NCBI RefSeq assembly: GCF_000739655.1
Contig: NZ_BATR01000094.1
Location: 1-64,000, forward strand
Origin: Verrucomicrobium sp. BvORR106
GTDB lineage: Bacteria; Verrucomicrobiota; Verrucomicrobiia; Verrucomicrobiales; Verrucomicrobiaceae
Length of the DNA: 64,000 nt
Direction: 5' to 3'
The position numbers and the translations under genes are program-made. Under the pieces are notes generated by a model that had not been told where the DNA came from, did not search any database, and was given only the letters and a program-made list of their open reading frames with translations. Below, piece by piece: positions 17,167 through 24,498 of this stretch; within the stretch, counting starts at the first letter, position 1; each line of letters begins with the position of its first letter.

Positions 17167-18351
17167 ATGACTTCCTCTTCAACTGCCCGTACGGCTGATG
17201 TCCTCCACCGTTCTACTCTGTGGATGATGGCGGCGGCGTGTGGGGCTTCAGCCGCGAACATCTTCTACAACCAGCCCCTGCTGGGGAAGTTCGCGCTCGC
17301 TTATCAGGCCAGCCCGTCGAAGGCGGGGCTGGTGGCGACTGCGGCGCAGGTGGGCTACGGTCTCGGGCTCTTCCTCTTTGTGCCCTTGGGGGACCTGCTG
17401 AACCGGCGCAAGGTGGTGCTGCTTCTCATGAGCCTGTGCACGGCGCTGCTGGCCGCCACGGCGGCTGCGCCAGGCCTGCAGACGCTGATCTGGCTGCACT
17501 TGCTCATCGGGATCACCACCATGAACGCGCAGATCCTCATCCCCTTCGGCATGGAGCTCTCCCCGCCGAAGGAGCGGGGGCGCACCGTGGGGGTACTCAT
17601 GGCGGGGTTGCTCTGCGGCGTTTTGCTGGCCCGGGTGGTCTCTGGCTTTGTCGGGGAGCACATCGGCTGGCGCACGGTGTACCTCCTGGCGACCGGCGTC
17701 ATGCTCGTCATCCTCGTTTCCTTGTACCGGGGGCTGCCGCACCGGCCGCCGGTGGCGGCGCACATGGGCTACGGGAGGTTCATGAAAGAAATGTTCCAGC
17801 TCTGGGCGCGGCTTCCGGCGCTGTGGACTGCGTCCGCGGTGAGCGGCCTTTCTTTTGGCTGCTTCACCGCGTTCTGGACCACGCTTTCATTCCTGCTGAT
17901 GGATCGCTTTGGCATGGGCGCCTCAGCCGCCGGGGCGTTTGGGGTTATTGGTCTGGCGGGCGTGCTGGCCGCACCGCTGGCGGGCAGGGTCTCAGACCGT
18001 CGCGGCCCCCGCTTTACTGTGACCGTTTCGCTGCTGCTGATTGCTCTTTCCTTTGTCGGCATGTCCCTGTGGCTCAGCCTGCCCATGCTGGTGTTGGGGG
18101 TGATCTTCATGGATCTGGGGGTGCAGGCCATCCAAGTGGCCGCGCAGACTCGCGTGATGTCCCTCGTGCCCGATGCCGGGAGCCGGCTCAACACTTTCTA
18201 CATGGTGTTCCGGTTTGTCGGGGGAGCCTTGGGTTCCTTCCTGGGCGCGACGGCGTGGGCCCACTGGCAGTGGGCCGGCGTCTGCTGCGTCGCGGTGGGG
18301 TTGGTGCTGGCGGCGCTGGTTGTTCATGCATTGGACCGGGGAGGTCGGTGA
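17167..18351 (+). CDS. MFS transporter (DHA1/AraJ-like)
   Basis: A 394-residue, 12-helix major facilitator. ANIFYNQPLLGKFA at the first helix is a hallmark of a MFS subgroup that includes YfcJ/AraJ-type and sugar-efflux-like proteins; the loop LGDLLNRRKVVL follows helix 2, and AGRVSDRRGPRF is its counterpart in the second half. ATG 17167 (MTSSST) is preferred to a TTG at 17155. It follows the alcohol dehydrogenase by 84 bases, so it may export an aldehyde, alcohol or drug. GC content is very high, which produces long shadow frames on both strands. Confidence 0.9.
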   Translation: MTSSSTARTADVLHRSTLWMMAAACGASAANIFYNQPLLGKFALAYQASPSKAGLVATAAQVGYGLGLFLFVPLGDLLNRRKVVLLLMSLCTALLAATAAAPGLQTLIWLHLLIGITTMNAQILIPFGMELSPPKERGRTVGVLMAGLLCGVLLARVVSGFVGEHIGWRTVYLLATGVMLVILVSLYRGLPHRPPVAAHMGYGRFMKEMFQLWARLPALWTASAVSGLSFGCFTAFWTTLSFLLMDRFGMGASAAGAFGVIGLAGVLAAPLAGRVSDRRGPRFTVTVSLLLIALSFVGMSLWLSLPMLVLGVIFMDLGVQAIQVAAQTRVMSLVPDAGSRLNTFYMVFRFVGGALGSFLGATAWAHWQWAGVCCVAVGLVLAALVVHALDRGGR

Positions 18352-18402
18352 TTCGGTAAAACGGTAAATCAGTAATTCGGTGAACCAGTAGCCCAGTGAT
18401 GG
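18343..18402. repeat. Octanucleotide array overlapping the MFS stop codon
   Basis: CGGT or CAGT recurs with an exact 8-base period at 18346, 18354, 18362, 18370, 18378, 18386 and 18394 (seven units). The array starts inside the last coding codon and the TGA stop of the MFS gene. A second array of the same type is at 34924. Confidence 0.85.
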
Positions 18403-18451
18403 ATGGGATAATCGTCTCGTGAGGCCGTTGGCAGGTTCAAATCTCGCGGCA

Positions 18452-18625
18452 GCGTCTTGGAGTACGGTGGCTCGACACCGTTTTCTGGCCGCAGACGCAG
18501 GCCTCCAGTCTGCTCGTAGTAACAAGGCGATACGAGCTCCAACCACCACCCGGCGGCTGCGTTCAATTAGGCCCACACCCTTCCGGCTGGCGAAAACGGT
18601 GTCGAGCCACCGTACTCCAAGACGC
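18452..18625. repeat. Palindromic-arm repeat element, copy 1
   Basis: A 174-base element whose first 34 bases (18452-18485) are the exact reverse complement of its last 34 (18592-18625). The interior is conserved with copy 2 at 19176-19350. No coding capacity in the interior. The form resembles a MITE or a REP-type bimer, but no target-site duplication could be confirmed. Confidence 0.9.
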
Positions 18626-18815
18626 TTCGCGACGGTTGAAAGTCTCAGGGTGGGTGGGAAGGGTATCGGTGCCGTACAAGAGTTGTGCCATGCAAAGGCA
18701 CGAGAGATGGTTGCTACCTCAAAGTGCATGCTCATCCAACAGCACGCGAACCTTTCTCGCGCCCCCTTCAAACTTCAAACACGCCCTAATCAATGATCGT
18801 AGTGACCAGTTAGTC

Positions 18816-19020
18816 CTATGACACCAAGTGGCTGCAGTGAATCTTGAGCCACTGGAGGACTTCCTCCTGGAGTTCTTTGGTGAAGCCCCGCAATTCTACC
18901 GCTTCAGAGCTGCTCACTGTGCCGACTGCGTCATATTCGGCAGTGTTCCGCTTGATACGGCAGACGTCCAGATAGTCTGCCGACCCCTGATGCTTGGATC
19001 CCAAGATGAGGGGTAGGGCC
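18816..19020 (-). pseudogene. Remnant of a HEPN-domain protein (C-terminal part only)
   Basis: The minus-strand frame ending at a TAG at 18816 encodes about 67 residues resembling the C-terminal half of HEPN-type proteins: HQGSADYLDVCRIKRNTAEY, then DAVGTVSSSEAVELRGFTKE and LQEEVLQWLK. The RxKRNxAEY segment is the RNase-like HEPN motif region of the SAV_6107-like group. The upstream residues are unrelated and pass into repeat copy 2, and no start codon with a proper N-terminal half is found, so the gene looks truncated. It sits between the two palindromic-arm repeats. HEPN proteins are commonly toxins or substrate-binding partners of nucleotidyltransferases; no partner gene is here. Confidence 0.5.
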
Positions 19021-19175
19021 GATCGGCAAGGTCGAGCGTTGGTCTTGGTTGCCTGCGCAACTTTGCTAGCAAAAAGCGAACGAATGTTCTCTGATTGTGA
19101 ACATTTTGTCCGATGCACTGCGCCGGATGGGGAACGATGAACTTTGCAGGAAGGGCAGGTGCAGACCTCGCGGCA

Positions 19176-19350
19176 GCGTCTTGGAGTACGGTGGCTCGAC
19201 ACCGTTTTCTGGCCGAAGTGGCATGTCTCCAGTCTGCTCGTAGTAACAAGGCGCTACCGAGCTCCAACCACTACCCGGTGGCTGCCTTCAATTGAGCCGA
19301 CCCCCTTCCGGCTGGCTAAAACGGTGTCGAGCCACCGTACTCCAAGACGC
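19176..19350. repeat. Palindromic-arm repeat element, copy 2
   Basis: Same family and orientation as copy 1, with 33-bp perfect inverted arms (19176-19208 and 19318-19350). Flanks are also shared with copy 1 (TCGCGGCA before, TTCGCGACGGTTG after), so the full repeat unit is about 205 bases. Confidence 0.9.
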
Positions 19351-19407
19351 TTCGCGACGGTTGGGAACACAGGGCGAATGGGAAGTCAGAGCGCGGAGGG
19401 GCGCAAA

Positions 19408-19439
19408 AAAACGGCGTCCCGGTGAGGGGGCGCCGTTTT
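19408..19439 (-). terminator. Rho-independent terminator of pyruvate carboxylase
   Basis: AAAACGGCGTCCC (19408-19420) pairs with the opposing GGGGGCGCCGTTTT (about 19426-19439). Read on the minus strand the hairpin is followed by a T7 run. It lies 32 bases past the pyc stop codon. Confidence 0.85.
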
Positions 19440-19470
19440 GTGAATCTGACGATGGGCAGTTGTTTCCTGC

Positions 19471-22400
19471 TTACTTCTCGAGCCGCACCATGAGGTCCTT
19501 GCTCTCCAGGGTGCTGCCCACGGTGACGAGGATTTCCTTCACCACGCCGGTCACTGGGGAGGTGACGGTGGTGAACATCTTCATGGCTTCAAGCGTCAGG
19601 AGGGCGTCCCCTTCCTTGACCTTGGCACCCACATTGACGGCGATGCTGGCTACCATGCCCGGCATGGGGGCACCCACCTGCAATGGGTCAGCGGGATCAG
19701 CCTTGAGGTTGGTCTTCACTTCCTTGCCCAGGGCCTTATCCCGGATCTGGATGTGGCGGGGGTAGCCGTTGAGCTCAAAGATGGCGGTGCGCTGTCCGGC
19801 GGGGTCTGCTTCGGTGATGTTGAGGAGCCGGGCAAAGAGGGTTTTGCCCGCCTCGAGGTTGATGGTGATTTCCTCTTTGTCTCTCAGTCCGTAGAAGTAG
19901 GCCGGGGTGGGCAGCACGCTCACATCGCTGTAGGAACTGCGGAACTTCACGAAGTCTGAGAAGACCTGTGGGTACATGAGGTGACTGTACAGATCGTCAT
20001 CGGTGACAGCGTCTGCAGCCACGCCCAGTGTGGTGGCGAGACCGGCGCGGGTCTTGGCCAGGTCAACCTTCTCGGCGCGTTCGCCTGGGCGGTTGGTGAA
20101 GGGCTTGCGTTTGCCCAGGATGATCTTCTGCACATCGGCAGGCCATCCGCCCATGGGCTGGCCCAGACCGCCCTGAAGCATGTCGATCACGCTTTCCGGG
20201 AAACTGGTACCGGAGGGCAGTTCGTGCAGATATTTGCGGGCCTCGCCGGACTTCACGCCGCGGGTCACCATGAACATACACATGTCACCCACGACCTTGC
20301 TGGAGGGGGTGACCTTGACGATGTCGCCAAAGAGATCATTCACCTCCGCGTACATGCGGGCGATCTCCGGCCAGCGGTGGCCGATGCCCATGCTCTCGGC
20401 CTGCTCCTTGAGGTTCGTGTACTGGCCGCCGGGCATCTCGTGGAGATAGACCTCTGCAGTGCCGTAGGGCTCGGCGGTATCGAAGGGCTTGTAGAAGGAT
20501 CGAACCGCAGCCCAGTAGTCGCTGAACTCCTGAAGCGCGTCAGAATCCAGGCCCGTATCGCGTGGCGTGTGCTGGAGGGCGGCGACGATGCTGTTGAGGT
20601 TGGGCTGGCTGGTGCAGCCGGAGAGGCTGGAAAGCGCGGCGTCACAGACGTCCACACCTGCCTCAGCAGCCATGAGGATGCTGCTGGCGTTCAAGCCGCT
20701 GGTGTCGTGCGTGTGGAAGTGGATGGGGATGCCGATCTCTTCCTTGAGCGCCTTCACCAGCTTCTTGGCGGCCATGGGGCGACAGAGGCCGGCCATGTCC
20801 TTGATGCAGAGCATGTGGGCCCCCATTTTCTCCAGTTCCTTGGCCAGCTTCACGTAGTACTGCAGGGAGTACTTGTCGCGCTTGGGATCGAGGATGTTGC
20901 CTGTGTAGCAGATGGTGCCTTCGCAGATGGACTGCGTCTCCTCACGGACGGCCTGCATCGCTTCGGTGAGGTTCGGCAGGTAGTTGAGGCTGTCGAAGAT
21001 GCGGAAGATGTCCATCCCGTTCTGCGCCGCGTGCTTGATGAAGCCGCGCACGACGTTGTCAGGATAGTTCGTGTAGCCAACGGCGTTGCTGCCGCGGAAG
21101 AGCATCTGGAAGCAAATGTTCGGGATGCGCTCGCGCAGATCGCGCAGACGTTCCCAGGGACACTCACGCAGGAAGCGCATGGCAGTGTCGAAGGTGGCCC
21201 CACCCCACATCTCCATGGAGAAGAGCTGGGGGGCGCGGCGCGCCACGGCATCGGCGATGGCCAGCATGTCATAGCTGCGCACACGCGTGGCCAGCAGGGA
21301 CTGATGCGCATCCCGCATGGTGGTGTCCGTCAGGAGGAGGCGCTTCTGCTTGCCCACCCACTCGGCGAACTTCTCGGGTCCGAGTTTAGTGAGGAGTTGC
21401 TTGGTGCCTTCCTGTGGCGTTTCCAGGTGGTTGTACGGCACCTTGGGGGCGGCGGCGAAGGCCTTGGCGGGTTTGTAGCCCTTGGCGTTCGGGTTGCCGT
21501 TCACCGTGACATCGGCCAAGTAGCCCAGGAGCTTGGTGGCGCGGTCCTTGCGCTTCTCGAACTGGAAGAGCTGCGGATTGTTGTCGATGAAGCGGGTCGT
21601 GGCCTGGCCAGCGGAGAAGATGGGGTTGGAGATGACGTTCTCCAGGAAGGGGATGTTCGTCTTCACCCCGCGGATGCGGAACTCACGCAGGGCGCGGTCC
21701 ATGCGGCTGAGGCTTTGCTGGTAGGTACGGCCGAAGGTGGTGACCTTGACCAGCATGGAGTCATAGTACGGCGTGATGACGGCGTTGTTCGTGCCCAGGG
21801 CACCATCCAGACGCACGCCGAAGCCACCGGCGCTGCGGTAGGTGAGGATCTTGCCAAAGTCAGGCGTGAAGTTGTTTTCTGGATCCTCCGTGGTGATGCG
21901 GCACTGGATGGCATAGCCGCTCTTTTCCACCTGATCCTGTGCGGGCAGCCCGATGGGCTCTTCATGAAGCTTGTGCCCCTGGGCGATGAGGATCTGGCAG
22001 CGTACGATGTCGATGCCTGTAACCTCTTCCGTCACGGTGTGCTCCACCTGGATACGGGGGTTCATCTCAATGAAATACCAGTCCCCGGAGTCCACATCCA
22101 CGAGGTACTCCACCGTGCCGGCGTGGGAGTAGTTTACCTCTTTGGCGATATTGACCGCAGACGCGCAAAGGCCGTCGATGATGTTCTGGTCAATGCCGTA
22201 GCTGGGGGCCTGCTCGATGACCTTCTGGTGGCGGCGCTGCACGGAACAGTCGCGCTCATGCAGATGCAGCACGTTGCCATGCTTGTCCGCCAGGATCTGG
22301 ACTTCAATGTGCTTGGCGCGGCCCACAAACTTCTCCAGGAAAACGGCACCGTTGCCGAAGGCTCGCTTGGCCTCTGTCTGGGCTTCGTCCAGCAGACGCT

Positions 22401-23001
22401 CCAGGTCTTCCACCTTCTGCACCACGCGCATGCCGCGACCGCCGCCACCGAAGGCGGCCTTGATGATGAGCGGGAAGCCGATCTTCTTGGCAGCGGAGAG
22501 GGCTTCTTTGCGGTTGTCGATCGGGTCGTGCGTGCCCTGCAGGGTGGGGACCTTCAGCTTGTCCGCCACGTTGCGGGCCGCGGTCTTGTCACCCATCATG
22601 TTCAGCACCTTTGGATCCGGTCCGATGAAGATGATGCCTTCGCGCTCGCAAGCGGCGGCGAAGTCCGGGTTCTCAGAAAGGAAGCCGTAGCCGGGGTGGA
22701 TGGCGTCCACGCCTTTTTCCTTGGCAAGGGCGACGATGCCTTCGATGTCGAGGTAGGCACCCAGGGGGCCTTTTTCCGTGTTGAGCTGGTACGCCTCATC
22801 CGCCTTGAAGCGGTGGGGGCAGAAGCGGTCCTCATTGGCGTAGATCGCCACCGTGCGGATGCCCAGTTCCGTGGCTGCCCGCATCACGCGGATCGCGATT
22901 TCTGACCGGTTGGCCACCATCAGCTTTTTGATCGGCCGGATCGCTGGGGCGGCGGACTCGGCGGCAGGTGCGGCAGTCTTGGTCTTGGCAGTCTTGGGCA
23001 T
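19471..23001 (-). CDS. pyc: Pyruvate carboxylase
   Basis: A 1176-residue single-chain biotin enzyme that carboxylates pyruvate to oxaloacetate in the cytoplasm. Order of parts: biotin carboxylase (residues about 25-480; KLMVANRSEIAIRVMRAA, GGGGRGMRVV, ERDCSVQRRHQKVIEQAP, FIEMNPRIQVEHTVTEEVTG), carboxyltransferase barrel (from about 560; LLLTDTTMRDAHQSLLATRV, MEMWGGATFDTAMRFL, HTHDTSG), and a C-terminal biotinyl domain with EAMKMF (biotinylated Lys1141). I start at 23001 (MPKTAKTK); the open frame continues upstream to 23694 but that part overlaps the divergent SDR gene and has no similarity. An alanine-rich N-terminal extension of about 20 residues precedes the enzyme core. Role: anaplerosis. 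Confidence 0.97.
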   Translation of the reverse strand: MPKTAKTKTAAPAAESAAPAIRPIKKLMVANRSEIAIRVMRAATELGIRTVAIYANEDRFCPHRFKADEAYQLNTEKGPLGAYLDIEGIVALAKEKGVDAIHPGYGFLSENPDFAAACEREGIIFIGPDPKVLNMMGDKTAARNVADKLKVPTLQGTHDPIDNRKEALSAAKKIGFPLIIKAAFGGGGRGMRVVQKVEDLERLLDEAQTEAKRAFGNGAVFLEKFVGRAKHIEVQILADKHGNVLHLHERDCSVQRRHQKVIEQAPSYGIDQNIIDGLCASAVNIAKEVNYSHAGTVEYLVDVDSGDWYFIEMNPRIQVEHTVTEEVTGIDIVRCQILIAQGHKLHEEPIGLPAQDQVEKSGYAIQCRITTEDPENNFTPDFGKILTYRSAGGFGVRLDGALGTNNAVITPYYDSMLVKVTTFGRTYQQSLSRMDRALREFRIRGVKTNIPFLENVISNPIFSAGQATTRFIDNNPQLFQFEKRKDRATKLLGYLADVTVNGNPNAKGYKPAKAFAAAPKVPYNHLETPQEGTKQLLTKLGPEKFAEWVGKQKRLLLTDTTMRDAHQSLLATRVRSYDMLAIADAVARRAPQLFSMEMWGGATFDTAMRFLRECPWERLRDLRERIPNICFQMLFRGSNAVGYTNYPDNVVRGFIKHAAQNGMDIFRIFDSLNYLPNLTEAMQAVREETQSICEGTICYTGNILDPKRDKYSLQYYVKLAKELEKMGAHMLCIKDMAGLCRPMAAKKLVKALKEEIGIPIHFHTHDTSGLNASSILMAAEAGVDVCDAALSSLSGCTSQPNLNSIVAALQHTPRDTGLDSDALQEFSDYWAAVRSFYKPFDTAEPYGTAEVYLHEMPGGQYTNLKEQAESMGIGHRWPEIARMYAEVNDLFGDIVKVTPSSKVVGDMCMFMVTRGVKSGEARKYLHELPSGTSFPESVIDMLQGGLGQPMGGWPADVQKIILGKRKPFTNRPGERAEKVDLAKTRAGLATTLGVAADAVTDDDLYSHLMYPQVFSDFVKFRSSYSDVSVLPTPAYFYGLRDKEEITINLEAGKTLFARLLNITEADPAGQRTAIFELNGYPRHIQIRDKALGKEVKTNLKADPADPLQVGAPMPGMVASIAVNVGAKVKEGDALLTLEAMKMFTTVTSPVTGVVKEILVTVGSTLESKDLMVRLEK

Positions 23002-23172
23002 GGTCGGTTGAGGAAGGAGGATGGGAGTCCAAATGGGAAGCTCGCGATTGTCGGATTGGATGCCGGGGTTTGCAAACAGATCATGGGAAACGTCAGAAAC
23101 CGACCCTATTTTGAGCAGGATTGGCCCAAGATGGCGATTGGCATTTTCCCCCGGGGGCGCTTCAATGGAGGA

Positions 23173-23862
23173 ATGAAGACGCCCGGAGTTGCCCTCGTCA
23201 CTGGAGCTGGAAAAGGCATTGGCCGGGAGGTGGCCCGGTTGCTGGTGGAGAAGGGGGTGGAAGTCTGGGTGGCAGCGCGCAACGCCGGGCAAGCCGCGGA
23301 GGTGGCGGAGGCCCTTGGACCGCAGGCGCACGCGCTCACCCTGGACGTCACGCATGACGGCTCCGTGCGGGCTGCGGCAGCGGAGGTGGAGCAGCGTTCC
23401 GGCCGGCTGGACGTGCTGATCAACAATGCCGCCGTCCTCCTGGACCGGGCGGATGACATTGCGGAGGTCTCGGTGGAGGTGCTGCGGCACACCCTGGAGA
23501 CGAATGTGGTAGGAGTCTGGCGGGTCATCCAGGTGTTCCTGCCTCTTCTGGAAAAGAGCACCGCGCCGCGGATCGTGAATGTCTCCAGCGGGGCCGGTCA
23601 GCTCAGTGACCCTGGCAACTGGGCACCCGCCTACAGTGTCTCCAAGACGGCACTCAATGGCGTGACCACCCAGCTCGCGGTGGCGCGTCCGCACATCGCC
23701 GTCAATGCTGTGTCTCCCGGCTGGTGCAGGACGGACATGGGCGGTTCCGGAGCAACCAAGTCGGCGGTGGAAGGTGCAGACAGCATCGTCTGGCTGGCGG
23801 TGGAGGCTCCCCAGAGTCTAAGCGGGAAGTTCATCGCGGACCGGCAGGAGATGGCCTGGTGA
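23173..23862 (+). CDS. Short-chain dehydrogenase/reductase
   Basis: A 229-residue classical SDR. The cofactor loop is VTGAGKGIG, the NNAA motif is in VLINNAAVLL, the catalytic serine in NVSSGAGQ and the YxxxK pair in YSVSKTALNG. The closing VSPGWCRTDMGG is typical of the carbonyl reductase-like group (compare plant and animal CBR1). ATG 23173 follows GGAGGA almost directly. It is divergent from pyruvate carboxylase with a spacer of about 170 bases that must hold both promoters. Confidence 0.92.
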   Translation: MKTPGVALVTGAGKGIGREVARLLVEKGVEVWVAARNAGQAAEVAEALGPQAHALTLDVTHDGSVRAAAAEVEQRSGRLDVLINNAAVLLDRADDIAEVSVEVLRHTLETNVVGVWRVIQVFLPLLEKSTAPRIVNVSSGAGQLSDPGNWAPAYSVSKTALNGVTTQLAVARPHIAVNAVSPGWCRTDMGGSGATKSAVEGADSIVWLAVEAPQSLSGKFIADRQEMAW

Positions 23863-23885
23863 TCAGGGGCGGGGGGGCGTTTTTT

Positions 23886-23923
23886 AGACAGGATTGACAA
23901 GATTCTTGAAGGATTAACAAGAT
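23886..23923 (+). repeat. Dispersed GATTAACA-type repeat, copy 1
   Basis: A 38-base sequence made of two imperfect copies of a GGATTRACAAGAT unit, starting AGACAGGATTG, 23 bases after the SDR stop codon. Three further copies are at 39939, 40434 (inverted) and 63830. Confidence 0.85.
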
Positions 23924-24007
23924 GGGGATTTGGGTTGCATCTTGAGGGGGGAGGAGACTATCGGCATGAACAGCTGTTTTGCCGAAAACTGAAAACTGTG
24001 CTCCCCC

Positions 24008-24481
24008 ATGTCGAAGCGATCTCACTATCTGGCGGTAACTGGTGCTTGGATACAGGTGTTCCCATTGGTGGGGATTGCGATCATGTCGGTGCAGATGAAC
24101 CGCGCGGTGAAGGACATGCGGTTCGAGGATCCTGACAACACCGGCGCGGTGGTCGAAAGCATTTCGAAGGTCGCCCAACGGTTGGGGGAGGCGTCTCAGA
24201 GCGCGATGATCTGGGGCTTGCTCGGGATGTTGGGGATGGCGATGTTCTTGTTCGCCCTGATCAAGCTGCGCTACCGGCGGGTGTGGGCGTTTTGGTTCGC
24301 GGTGGTTTACGGTGCCGTATTGCTTCTGAGTTTTCCGCTGGGCACCGTTGTGGGATTGATGTCGCTGTCCTACGCCCTTTTTTGCAGGCGTGAGTTCTTT
24401 GAACCGCAGCGGGTCATTCTGGTGAGTGAAGGTGCGGCTCGAGTTGGTCGCCCACCGAGCCGGCGCTGGTCACGTTTTTGA
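24008..24481 (+). CDS. Small membrane protein of unknown function
   Basis: A 157-residue protein with about four hydrophobic segments: residues about 8-28, 68-88, 95-112 and 113-128, with a hydrophilic, possibly coiled segment (AVVESISKVAQRLGEASQ) after the first. MVQ-type channel families (TolQ/MotA) were considered because of the helix-loop-helix shape, but no conserved motif is visible. The C-terminus RVGRPPSRRWSRF is basic. No family recognised; convergent with the large membrane protein gene, 17 bases apart. Confidence 0.6.
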   Translation: MSKRSHYLAVTGAWIQVFPLVGIAIMSVQMNRAVKDMRFEDPDNTGAVVESISKVAQRLGEASQSAMIWGLLGMLGMAMFLFALIKLRYRRVWAFWFAVVYGAVLLLSFPLGTVVGLMSLSYALFCRREFFEPQRVILVSEGAARVGRPPSRRWSRF

Positions 24482-24498
24482 AGGGCACAAGGCCCGGC

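Noticed and set aside
18431-18447. tRNA T-arm-like sequence GGTTCAAATCTCGC
   Set aside because: No acceptor or anticodon arm can be built around it; it is the flank of the palindromic-arm repeat and is degenerate in the second copy.
19981-22905. 974-codon plus-strand open frame opposite pyruvate carboxylase
   Set aside because: It is antisense to a clearly functional enzyme gene and results from codon bias at high GC; its translation is rich in H, G, L, V and E without any domain.
23002-23694. Upstream extension of the pyruvate carboxylase frame
   Set aside because: It is antisense to the SDR gene and lacks biotin carboxylase features; MPKTAKTK at 23001 is a sensible start.
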